Assembly (NCBI GenBank): GCA_002305615.1 | Contig: DBPU01000013.1 | Location: 1 to 10,122, forward strand | Direction: 5' to 3' | Length of the DNA: 10,122 nt | Source of the DNA: Verrucomicrobia bacterium UBA1412 | GTDB lineage: Bacteria > Verrucomicrobiota > Verrucomicrobiia > Limisphaerales > UBA1412 | In this document: one piece after another, positions 1 to 6,766 of the stretch | Layout: every line of letters begins with the position of its first letter | Position numbering within the stretch: the stretch's first letter is position 1 | Notes under the pieces: model-generated | The model's database searches: none | The model's input: the letters and a program-made list of their open reading frames with translations, nothing else | Told to the model about the DNA's origin: nothing | Position numbers and translations under genes: made by a program

Positions 1-194
1 TCATAGCTCCATTTTAACTCTTCTTTTCAAAACATCCATCCTCAACTCTTTGTTTTGACCAGAAAGGCTTGCATTTCCGGATGCTTGCCCGACAATAGCC
101 TTTACGGAAAGAGCCGACTGGCCGAAGTATAGCGGTTTCAACTGTGGGAAAAAAGAGCTATTTTATTAAAACGAAAATGGCAGGAGGGTATTTG
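1..194. other. leader region upstream of the DUF362 gene, no gene recognised
   Basis: No convincing coding sequence lies here. A 7-bp inverted repeat, TCAAAAC (27-33) and GTTTTGA (52-58), has an 18-base loop, and TTTCCG (74-79) can pair with CGGAAA (105-110). A TTGACC hexamer at 55-60 resembles a -35 box, but nothing resembling a -10 box sits 16-18 bases downstream. A weak TTTCAA (136-141), 17-base spacer, TATTTT (159-164) arrangement is possible. The promoter of the forward gene pair is probably in this stretch, but I cannot fix its position. A reverse-strand ATG at 4-2 could start a divergent gene leaving the window; too little is visible to claim it. Confidence 0.4.
182..187 (+). promoter_or_regulatory. 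Shine-Dalgarno site deciding the DUF362 start
   Basis: A perfect AGGAGG sits 7 bases upstream of the ATG at 195. It favours that start over the in-frame upstream ATG at 144. The protein then begins directly with a signal peptide (MRICYDSFVRAVLVF...) instead of carrying a 17-residue lysine-rich extension in front of it. This is the only canonical Shine-Dalgarno site I see ahead of a gene in the window. Confidence 0.75.
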
Positions 195-1424
195 ATGAGA
201 ATCTGTTACGATTCTTTTGTGAGAGCGGTGCTTGTTTTCATATTCCTTGGTGCTTTTGCCATTCATGCGGCGCTTCCGGATCGCTCTTCGGTGGTCGTCG
301 TGTGTGACCGGGAGGCAACGGAGACCTTCCGGGCCCAGAAGGAGGAGATGGGGCGGATGATGCGCAAGGGGATTTCTGAGCTCATGCAAAGCCCTGATGC
401 CGCAGCGGGTATCCTCAAACTGGTGAAACCGGAGGACGTGGTAGGGATCAAAGTCTATGCCTTGAAAGATGGACCAGGAGGGACCCGGCCGGAGGTGGTC
501 CGGGCATTGATTGAGCTGCTTGGCGAAGCCGGGGTGGCTGCGGAGCATATCGTGATCTGGGACCGCTCCTGGGAGGCCCTCAACGGGGCAGGTTTTGTGA
601 AACTGGCCCGGGAGACCGGGGTGCAGATTCAGGCGACGGCTGAGGCCGGTTTTGATGAGAGTGTTTTTTACAGCTCATTTTTCCCTTCCAGTCTGATTTA
701 TGGGGACGTGGAGTTTTCGAAGGACTCCGGGAAGGTGCTCGAGCCGAAACCGGAGAAGAAGCCCGAAATTCCGCCTCTGGGTATTGAGCCGAAGCGGCCG
801 GAAGAGGAGCAACCGGGCCGCAGATCTTTCGTTTCCAAGCTACTGACCCAAAAAATGACCCGGTTGATTCTGGTGACGCCCCTGACTCATCATAATTCCC
901 TGGGAGCGGCCGGTCATATTTACAGTCTGGCCAGCGGTTGCACGGATAATTTCTTGCGTTTTGAAACGGATGCGTATCGCCTGGCCGAGGCTGCTGCCGA
1001 GATTTATGCCATGGAAGCGGTGGGCGACCGGGTGGCGCTCTGTATCACGGATGCGCTTTTCTGCCAGTATCGCGGGCAGAGTTCGAGCTTCCTCCACTAT
1101 TCTCTGGAGGTGAATGAGCTCTGGTTTTCCAAAGACCCGGCCGCGCTGGATGCCTTGGCTTTCGGGAAGATGATGGATATCCGCCGTGACAGAGCGATGG
1201 CCGCGGGGTCCCCGACGGATATTTCCTGGGCCGGCAAGTCTCTTCTGGAAAATGCGGTTTTGCTGGAACTGGGCAATGCCTCTGAAGCGCGGATCGATAT
1301 TCGCCGCATTGACCTGAGCCGAAATTCGCCCCCTTCCTCAAGTGAAGAGAGCGATTCGCAGAAAGACTCCAAGCCCCCAGCGGAAGAGACTCGGCCACCC
1401 TGGTGGAAATTCTGGAAACTCTGA
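195..1424 (+). CDS. secreted DUF362 domain-containing protein
   Basis: This 409-residue protein belongs to the DUF362 family by motif; no biochemical role is established for this branch. Residues 1-25 form a signal peptide (RICYDSFVR, then a hydrophobic AVLVFIFLGAFAI core, likely cut after IHA), so it should act in the periplasm or outside. Family motifs run in order: VGIKVYA (83-89), TRPEVVRALIELLGEAGV (97-114), IVIWDRS (119-125), the central LVTPLTHHN segment (226-234) leading to the SGCTDNFLRFE stretch, then CITDALF (283-289) and SKDPAALDALAFG (312-324). No CxxCxxC ferredoxin motif is present, unlike DUF362 proteins fused to Fe-S domains. A proline- and charge-rich insert (about 180-210) interrupts the domain. 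After about residue 376 a Ser/Pro/Glu-rich tail ends in a Trp-rich WWKFWKL. The start is set by AGGAGG at 182-187. The TIGR03790 gene follows 88 bases downstream on the same strand, suggesting co-transcription. The family call is fairly sure; the function is unknown. Confidence 0.8.
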   Translation: MRICYDSFVRAVLVFIFLGAFAIHAALPDRSSVVVVCDREATETFRAQKEEMGRMMRKGISELMQSPDAAAGILKLVKPEDVVGIKVYALKDGPGGTRPEVVRALIELLGEAGVAAEHIVIWDRSWEALNGAGFVKLARETGVQIQATAEAGFDESVFYSSFFPSSLIYGDVEFSKDSGKVLEPKPEKKPEIPPLGIEPKRPEEEQPGRRSFVSKLLTQKMTRLILVTPLTHHNSLGAAGHIYSLASGCTDNFLRFETDAYRLAEAAAEIYAMEAVGDRVALCITDALFCQYRGQSSSFLHYSLEVNELWFSKDPAALDALAFGKMMDIRRDRAMAAGSPTDISWAGKSLLENAVLLELGNASEARIDIRRIDLSRNSPPSSSEESDSQKDSKPPAEETRPPWWKFWKL

Positions 1425-1469
1425 GACGTCTGGCCTCCGGCAGAATCGTCCCCCTGACCGTAACTTCTT

Positions 1470-1483
1470 GCTCCCTCGGGAGC
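1470..1483 (+). other. small perfect inverted repeat between two co-directional genes
   Basis: GCTCCC-TC-GGGAGC can fold as a 5-bp GC-rich stem (GCTCC/GGAGC) with a CTCG tetraloop. It lies in the 88-base gap between the DUF362 and TIGR03790 genes, about 30 bases before the second start. No T-run follows, so it is not a convincing intrinsic terminator. It may affect mRNA processing or translation of the downstream gene, or be chance. Confidence 0.35.
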
Positions 1484-1512
1484 CTCCCATTAGACTGGCC
1501 TGCGGGATAAGT

Positions 1513-3225
1513 ATGAGTATTCCGGGCAAATTAAGGATAACGAAGAGCGTGCTGTTGGGGATGGTGTTCCTAACGTGCAGTCTCTTTTTGGCTTTGGGGC
1601 AGACGAATGAGGTGAGCAAAGGAGCCCCCACCGCTGCTGATCTTTGGCCCGATGCCGAAGAGGAGGCTTTGGCTACGGCGGTGGTATATAGTACGGAGTA
1701 TCCGGGCTCGCTTCAAATCGCCCGGCACTATCTGGAAAAGCGGAAAATCCCCGAAAGCAACCTGATAGCGATCAGCCCGGCCTGGAGCGGCGGAATTCAG
1801 CGCAACGATTACGAAACGTTGATCGAGAAGCCGATTCTGGAGCAGCTTTCGAAGAAAGGGCTTTTATCTCCGGAGCGCTCCACGAACCGTGTGGAGACGG
1901 CTTCCCCCGAAATTCGTTATCTCGTGCTCTGCCGGGGGGTTCCCTTCGTGATTTACGATAAACGCAGACAGCCGGACTCCAAAAAGCAATGCGGAGCCGC
2001 CGTGGATAGCGAACTTGCCTCCGTATTTCTGCGCAAGCACCCCAAAGATAAGCTGCCTCCTCTGGATGGGCTGGAGGGTTTTCTGCCCAATGAAGCCGCG
2101 GCATCTCAGGTGACTCCCTCACAAATGGGACCGAAGAGCCGTCTCCTCATGGTGGCGCGGCTGGATGGACCGAGCGACGAGATTGCCATGGGGCTCGTGG
2201 ATAAGGCGATGCGAGCCGAAGAAGAGGGGCTCTGGGGACAAGGCTTTTTTGATATCCGGGGTCTCAAGGACCCAGTGGCAGATCGCGGTTACCTGGTGGG
2301 GGATCTCTGGCTGAGGCGTGCCGTTTTCTGCTGGCGTGCTGCCGGAATGGATTTCATTATTGATGAGCAGGCTCAAACGATCGCCGCTGAGCAGCCGCTT
2401 GCCTCGCTGGCTTATTATGCGGGCTGGTACGACTGGAATGCCAGTGGGCCTTTCGCTCAAGCCCTGACGGAGTTTGTGCCGGGGGCTTTCGCTTATCACC
2501 TGCATTCTTTCAGTGCTCAGGATATTTATTCGACTACGAATCACTGGGTGGGACCGCTCCTGAATCTGGGAGCAACCTGCACGGTGGGCTATGTGGATGA
2601 GCCGTTCCTGGGGCAGACTCTGAACGTGGGTATTTTCACGGAGTGGTTTCTCAAGGGTGCCTCCTTTGGTGAGGCAGCTTACCATGCTCTGCCCGGATTA
2701 TCCTGGCAGGCGACCGTGGTGGGAGATCCGCTCTATCGTCCTTTTCGGGTGGCGCCTATTGATCGCTTTGTCAAAACCTTCAACGAGTATCCGCACCTGG
2801 CCGGATGGGGCGTGGTGCAGAGCGCCAATCTGAATCTTCTCAAGGGGATGGATGAGGAGAAGGTGCTCAAGTACATCGAAGGGATATACAAGGATAACCC
2901 GATGGATTGGGCCTTGGGGCAGTGGCTCATCCGGTTTTACGCGAAGGAAGAGGAGTGGAAAAAAGCGCTTGGGGTTTCTCAAAACTTGATCGACCAATCC
3001 CAAGAGATGACCCGTATTCAGCGTTGCTGGACGACTCTGCAAAAAGCGCAAGCCGAGAGCAAACTCAAGAAATACAAGGAGGCGAACCAGACTTATAAGG
3101 CGCTTTCTGAGGAATATGTCCCTTTGCGCAGTGGCAAGGATTTCCTCGCTCAATGGGAAAACGCGGCCCGTCGGTCTTCATCCAAAGCGGACCTGGAGAA
3201 AATCAGGAGTTTGCAGGCTGAATAA
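1513..3225 (+). CDS. TIGR03790 family secreted protein with TPR-like C-terminal tail
   Basis: This 570-residue protein matches the uncharacterised TIGR03790 family. Residues 1-29 look like a signal peptide (basic start MSIPGKLRITK, hydrophobic VLLGMVFLTCSLFLAL, probable cut before Gln30). Family features in order: VVYSTEYPGSLQIARHYLEKR (57-77), which with the following KIPESNL is the diagnostic N-terminal block; YLVLCRGVPF (136-145); ARLDGPSDE (215-223); HLHSFS (329-334); the long GYVDEPFLGQ block (359-368); EAAYHALPGLSWQ (387-399); and VVGDPLYRPF (402-411). The HSFS...GDPLYR arrangement loosely recalls the end of caspase-like C25 peptidase domains, but no catalytic pair can be assigned by eye. 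After about residue 440 an alpha-helical, lysine- and alanine-rich stretch looks like two or three degenerate TPR units. The ATG at 1513 is preferred because it gives a signal peptide; the frame is open back to 1342 inside the upstream gene but encodes basic low-complexity sequence there. A partial GGGA precedes the start by 6 bases. The family is, as I recall, restricted largely to exosortase-encoding genomes. Function unknown. Confidence 0.82.
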   Translation: MSIPGKLRITKSVLLGMVFLTCSLFLALGQTNEVSKGAPTAADLWPDAEEEALATAVVYSTEYPGSLQIARHYLEKRKIPESNLIAISPAWSGGIQRNDYETLIEKPILEQLSKKGLLSPERSTNRVETASPEIRYLVLCRGVPFVIYDKRRQPDSKKQCGAAVDSELASVFLRKHPKDKLPPLDGLEGFLPNEAAASQVTPSQMGPKSRLLMVARLDGPSDEIAMGLVDKAMRAEEEGLWGQGFFDIRGLKDPVADRGYLVGDLWLRRAVFCWRAAGMDFIIDEQAQTIAAEQPLASLAYYAGWYDWNASGPFAQALTEFVPGAFAYHLHSFSAQDIYSTTNHWVGPLLNLGATCTVGYVDEPFLGQTLNVGIFTEWFLKGASFGEAAYHALPGLSWQATVVGDPLYRPFRVAPIDRFVKTFNEYPHLAGWGVVQSANLNLLKGMDEEKVLKYIEGIYKDNPMDWALGQWLIRFYAKEEEWKKALGVSQNLIDQSQEMTRIQRCWTTLQKAQAESKLKKYKEANQTYKALSEEYVPLRSGKDFLAQWENAARRSSSKADLEKIRSLQAE

Positions 3226-4717
3226 CTCTGCGGCGGCGGATATTTTGAGAGTCAGCCTCGCCGGAGTCTCTTCTCGATTTCCTGATCGGTCGGCCCAGTG
3301 CGTGATAGAAGGCCATCAACACGACGAAGAGCCAGGAGACCGAAAGAATGTAGAAGGGGAGGTCCACAATGGCATGGGCTAGCGCTGTTGAAAAGGCCAG
3401 GATCATCGCCAGCCGCATGAAATAGGTACCTCGTTTCGTGACCCAGGGCAGAAGCAGCCCCCAGAGAATCAGGGCGACGACCAGAGCCGAGCCGACATTG
3501 CCAAATTCGATAAAGAGCTGGAGCCAATCGCTGTGGGCAAAGGGGAAAGTTACATCGGTATTTCTGCTTTTCTCGGGCTGATAAAGATCATACATGCAGT
3601 AGTAGGCACCGGCACCGACACCGTAGGTGGGGTAATCGTGATAGATAGGCCAGCTGGCTTCGTATTGCTCCAGACGGCCCGAGCTATCGGTTTCCATAAG
3701 GCGCTTGGCGTCTTTGCCGGCGACCTGCAGTCCCAGCCCGGCGGCTCCGATTACGAGCAGGAGGCTGATCAGTGCTGCAATAATTCTTTTCTTCCTTCCA
3801 TGAAGAGCATTCAGACACATGAGGACAAGGAGGAGTACCATTACGATGCTGGCGATCCAGACACCGCCGCGGCTAATGGCGATCCAGACACCGGCCAGTG
3901 CGAAAAGGCTCAGCACCACAATCACCAGATAGCGGTTCAGATACGCTTTGAATCGAGGAAAGACTTTGCCTTCCATTGCCGAAGAGAGGCTCCACCAGAA
4001 GGCGATGCCGACAGGCCAGAGCAGATTCATATATTGGGCCGCCGAGGAGCGGTAGCCGTAAGGGCCGAAAGAATTATTGATGCCGGCCCAGCGGGTGCGT
4101 TCCACCAACCAGAGAAGGGTCGTGGTTTTATCCAGGCGCATGAACGAACCGACCATGACCATGACGAAAGTACTGACCAGGACAACCCACAGAAAGCGTT
4201 CCATCCTGAGAGAGAAAATCCTGCCCTTGGTGCGGCCATTCTGGAAGAGGATTCTGGCCCCCAGATAGGTGAAAAAGAGTGCCGTATATTTGAAGAGATA
4301 AAAGAGCGTAAAGCGTTTATCAAAACTGCTCGGGAGCCACTCCAGATAGGGATAGGGAATGAATTCGTAGGTGGTGGCAAAGTAATCGGATTGAGCATTG
4401 AACCACTGCAGCGCAACGTAGAGAAGGCAGAGAATTCCCAAAGCGATAAAAACCCAGTCGGCCCATCCCCAGAGCCGATCTTTGCGGTGCGGTCGATCTT
4501 CGGCAAAAAAACGTTTGGAAAAATGATGGTCCAGGTAGTAAAGCGCCAGCGCCATGAAAAAGAAAATGATGGAGCCATAGCAAAGCAGCCGGATGGCCCA
4601 ATCCTGAGTGGTTCCGAAAGCCCAGGGGCCGAAGAGAGCCAGGAACAGGAAAAAGCCTTCCGTAACTATGCCGAGCTTTCGAGCCAGAGGGTGCTGGGGA
4701 ATCGCTTCAAAACTCAT
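3203..4717 (-). CDS. O-antigen ligase / Wzy-type polymerase family membrane protein
   Basis: This 504-residue polytopic inner-membrane protein has about 12 predicted membrane spans (for example near 20-36, 46-62, 88-105, 174-191, 262-281, 311-330, 434-452, 456-473). It belongs to the O-antigen ligase (Wzy_C/WaaL) superfamily, whose members polymerise undecaprenyl-linked repeat units or transfer glycan to a lipid or protein acceptor. Visible motifs are GYRSSAAQYMN (221-231); ISRGGVWIA (281-289); the periplasmic-loop segment SGRLEQYEASWPIYHDYPTY (346-365) followed by GVGAGAY; AHSDWLQLFIEFGNVG (394-409) with the family histidine at 395; and HAIVDLPFYI (448-457). Length is normal for the family. 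The ATG overlaps the aminotransferase stop as ATGA (4717-4714), so translation is probably coupled and no separate Shine-Dalgarno is seen. The last 23 bases overlap the end of the convergent TIGR03790 gene. Polymerase and ligase activities cannot be told apart from sequence. The family call is confident. Confidence 0.88.
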   Translation of the reverse strand: MSFEAIPQHPLARKLGIVTEGFFLFLALFGPWAFGTTQDWAIRLLCYGSIIFFFMALALYYLDHHFSKRFFAEDRPHRKDRLWGWADWVFIALGILCLLYVALQWFNAQSDYFATTYEFIPYPYLEWLPSSFDKRFTLFYLFKYTALFFTYLGARILFQNGRTKGRIFSLRMERFLWVVLVSTFVMVMVGSFMRLDKTTTLLWLVERTRWAGINNSFGPYGYRSSAAQYMNLLWPVGIAFWWSLSSAMEGKVFPRFKAYLNRYLVIVVLSLFALAGVWIAISRGGVWIASIVMVLLLVLMCLNALHGRKKRIIAALISLLLVIGAAGLGLQVAGKDAKRLMETDSSGRLEQYEASWPIYHDYPTYGVGAGAYYCMYDLYQPEKSRNTDVTFPFAHSDWLQLFIEFGNVGSALVVALILWGLLLPWVTKRGTYFMRLAMILAFSTALAHAIVDLPFYILSVSWLFVVLMAFYHALGRPIRKSRRDSGEADSQNIRRRRVIQPANS

Positions 4718-5811
4718 AGACTTTTTGCCAGTCGCTGAATCGAATAAACAATCTTCTCCTGATCGGCTTCTGATAAATACGGGGACATTGGCAGACAGAG
4801 AACCTGACGCGAAGAGGCCAGCGCCACCGGGAAATCATCCGCCTTGTGGCCCAGCATCGCCAGTGCCGGCTGCTCATGCATACAGCGGGAGTAGTGCGTC
4901 ACGGTCGGGATTCCTTCCTTGGCCAGGAGCGACTGGAGCTGATCGCGCTTGGGATGCCGGATAGAGTACTGCGCATAGACGTGGGTATTGCCCGGAGTGG
5001 TCGCCGGCGTCGTGCAGACGGCGCTCAGATGCCGGGTGTAAAAATCAGCGATTCGGTTACGGCGGAGGATTTCATCTTCAAAGATTTCCATTTTCGCGAG
5101 AAGGATCGCCGCCTGAAGGGAATCAAGCCGTGCATTCATCCCGAGCAGGAGATGCTCATCGCGCTTCGGGCTGCCGTGGTTGCGCAGCATGATGAATTTC
5201 TGATAAAGCTCCTCATCATTGGTGAAGAGGGCGCCGCCTTCGCCGTAACCGCCCAGGGGCTTGGCCGGATAGAAACTGGTGCTGGCGATGGTGGTAGCCC
5301 CGCAGCTGTGGACGCCGTTCTGGCGTGCGCCAAAGCTTTGGGCCGCATCTTCAATGACCGGCAATTGATGGCGGGCAGCAATCTGGTTGATCTTCTTCAT
5401 ATCGGGCATTTGCCCGTAGAGGCTGACGGGCATGATCGCCCGGGTGCGGGAGGTAATGGCCGCCTCAATCCGGTCCTCATCCATGCAAAAGGTGTCGGGG
5501 CGAATATCGACAAAAACGGGTTTGGCCCCCACGATGGCGATGACTTCTGCCGTTGCAAAAAAGGAGTAGGGGACCGTAATAACTTCATCGCCGGGGCCGA
5601 TACCCAGAGCCCGGAGCGCCATCTCCAGCGAGACCGTGCCTGAACCAGTGGAGACACAATACTTGCTGCCGACATAGGTTGCCAGGGTCGCTTCCAGTTC
5701 CTTCACCTCCGGCCCCATAATATATTGGCCATGATCCAGCACTTTTTCGATGCGGCTTTTGATGGAAGCGCTGATGCGGTGATACTGGGATTGAAGATCA
5801 ATAAATTGCAT
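4714..5811 (-). CDS. DegT/DnrJ/EryC1/StrS sugar aminotransferase, WbpE-like
   Basis: This 365-residue PLP-dependent aminotransferase transfers an amino group to a keto sugar nucleotide in the cytoplasm. Its closest remembered relative is WbpE, which makes UDP-2-acetamido-3-amino-hexuronate from the 3-keto sugar using glutamate. The N-terminal FIDLQSQY and HGQYIMGPEVKELE (28-41), the YGQ in PVSLYGQ (128-134) and the C-terminal LPMSPYLSEADQ block run nearly parallel to WbpE. PLP-site features are the SGSGT turn (about 54-59), VIEDAAQSFGA (152-162) with Asp155 and Gln158, and TSFYPAKPLGGYGEGG (178-193) with Lys184 as the likely Schiff-base lysine. Length matches the family. No Shine-Dalgarno is obvious before the ATG. 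The gene shares ATGA with the downstream ligase, forming a two-gene glycan unit. The dehydrogenase and N-acetyltransferase that normally flank wbpE are not in this window. The exact sugar substrate is an inference from similarity; the aminotransferase assignment is firm. Confidence 0.92.
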   Translation of the reverse strand: MQFIDLQSQYHRISASIKSRIEKVLDHGQYIMGPEVKELEATLATYVGSKYCVSTGSGTVSLEMALRALGIGPGDEVITVPYSFFATAEVIAIVGAKPVFVDIRPDTFCMDEDRIEAAITSRTRAIMPVSLYGQMPDMKKINQIAARHQLPVIEDAAQSFGARQNGVHSCGATTIASTSFYPAKPLGGYGEGGALFTNDEELYQKFIMLRNHGSPKRDEHLLLGMNARLDSLQAAILLAKMEIFEDEILRRNRIADFYTRHLSAVCTTPATTPGNTHVYAQYSIRHPKRDQLQSLLAKEGIPTVTHYSRCMHEQPALAMLGHKADDFPVALASSRQVLCLPMSPYLSEADQEKIVYSIQRLAKSL

Positions 5812-5977
5812 GTGTTTCTGATTATTAAATGGCTTACTCGGCTTGGGCCGGTTTCAGGATGAGCCCTCGGCGCAAGCGCTATCGGGAGGATAGCTCTTTC
5901 AGAGGGCCGTGGGCGACACTTTTCTTTGAAAAGTTCTACTGCAAAGGCATGTTAGGAGGGGCAGAAGCAAAAGAGTT
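5812..5977 (-). other. structured intergenic spacer upstream of the aminotransferase gene
   Basis: No gene is seen. On the reverse-strand transcript GCCCTC and GAGGGC (5907-5902 and 5868-5863) form a 6-bp outer stem. It encloses a second perfect stem GCTATC/GATAGC (5894-5889 and 5883-5878, 5-base loop) and a short GCG-CTTG-CGC hairpin, giving a possible three-way junction. Nearer the metallopeptidase stop, ACTTTTC-AAA-GAAAAGT (5934-5918) forms a separate 7-bp AT-rich hairpin without a trailing T-run. A TTTAATAAT stretch lies close to the aminotransferase start and could hold a -10 element. The spacer must contain the end of one transcript, the start of the next, or a processed link between them. 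Confidence 0.5.
5918..5934 (-). repeat. 7-bp AT-rich inverted repeat after the metallopeptidase gene
   Basis: ACTTTTC and GAAAAGT pair perfectly around a 3-base loop, 43 bases downstream of the reverse-strand stop at 5978. It could reduce 3' exonuclease attack or act as a weak terminator, but the expected T-run does not follow in either direction. Confidence 0.35.
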
Positions 5978-6748
5978 TTAGAGCGGATGTTCGTTGAACC
6001 ATTTGCGGGCCTCTTTATATCGGGGGCACCAGGACGAGACGACGGCCCAGAATTTGGCTGAGTGGTTCATCTGCTTTAAATGGGACAGCTCATGGATCAG
6101 GAGGTACTCCTGGACCCAGAGCGGAGCATGGATAATTTTCCAATTGATCGAAATGTTCCTCTTTTGGGAGCAGGAACCCCATTTGGATTTCTGAGAGCGC
6201 AGGGTGAGGCGGTTGTACTCAATATTCATTCGGCGGGCCAGATTCTCCAGGAGTGGCGGAATCTGACGGCGAGCCTCGTTCTTGAGCGCCTCCTCGACGG
6301 CGGACCTGTAATCCTTGAGGTCAACCGGTAAGGTGAGCGTGAGGGATTCACCCAGAGTATAAATTCCATAGCCCGGGCGTGTTTTGCTCATGGAGCGGAA
6401 GCTGAAAAGCAGCCACTTTCCATGAAACAGAACGGAGGAACCGGGCAGGCAAGGGGTGGGGATCGGCTCCGGCGGCAGCGTTTTCTGGAATGAGAGAGCT
6501 TTCACTATCCACCGGGTATGAGAGAGGATGAATTCTTTGAGCAGGGAAATACTGCGCGAAAGCCTCAAGGGCAGGGTCGCCACCGGGTTGCCCTTCACAA
6601 TTCGCAGAGAAAGGCGGCGGGCTCTTCGGCTCCGGTTGACCTGGATGGGGATGGATTGGCCTTCGGGCGTTTCGAGCAGGAGAATGGACTCAGATTCAAG
6701 TTTCCGCTCGTCTAACCATGTCTTTGATATCGTCTTATTGCTCAACAT
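5978..6748 (-). CDS. M48-type metallopeptidase of the YgjP-like (DUF45) family
   Basis: This 256-residue soluble protein has the complete YgjP-like zinc-peptidase signature. RSRRARRLSLRI (39-50) forms the N-terminal beta region, SKWGSCS (188-194) is the family's conserved segment, and the HELSH motif (219-223) supplies two zinc-ligand histidines and the catalytic Glu220. MNHSAKFW (227-234) follows with the expected third ligand His229. No signal peptide or membrane span is visible, so it is probably cytoplasmic. Family members are putative zinc proteases of unknown substrate, often found beside restriction or DNA-repair genes, though not tied to one pathway. The gene starts 18 bases after the NuoN-like stop, pointing to co-transcription. 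An AGGA immediately before the ATG is too close to be a standard ribosome site; a start at the adjacent TTG (6745) would place it better. Family assignment is confident, the role unknown. Confidence 0.9.
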   Translation of the reverse strand: MLSNKTISKTWLDERKLESESILLLETPEGQSIPIQVNRSRRARRLSLRIVKGNPVATLPLRLSRSISLLKEFILSHTRWIVKALSFQKTLPPEPIPTPCLPGSSVLFHGKWLLFSFRSMSKTRPGYGIYTLGESLTLTLPVDLKDYRSAVEEALKNEARRQIPPLLENLARRMNIEYNRLTLRSQKSKWGSCSQKRNISINWKIIHAPLWVQEYLLIHELSHLKQMNHSAKFWAVVSSWCPRYKEARKWFNEHPL

Positions 6749-6766
6749 ATCCTGTTGCAGGGGTCG

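Noticed and set aside
144..194. Earlier ATG for the DUF362 gene
   Set aside because: It would bury the signal peptide behind a lysine-rich extension and ignore the perfect AGGAGG placed 7 bases before the ATG at 195.
1470..1483. Intrinsic terminator between the DUF362 and TIGR03790 genes
   Set aside because: The stem is short and no T-run follows, so transcription probably continues into the next gene.
1342..1512. Earlier start for the TIGR03790 gene overlapping the DUF362 gene
   Set aside because: The extra residues are arginine- and proline-rich frame-shadow sequence and would displace the signal peptide.
3533..4738. A 401-codon forward open frame opposite the ligase gene
   Set aside because: Its protein is charged, low in hydrophobic core and lacks any family motif, while the reverse strand encodes a clear Wzy/ligase protein with ordered motifs. 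It is a reading-frame shadow.
4846..5643. A 265-codon forward open frame opposite the aminotransferase gene
   Set aside because: The reverse strand encodes a textbook PLP aminotransferase, and the forward translation shows no recognisable domain.
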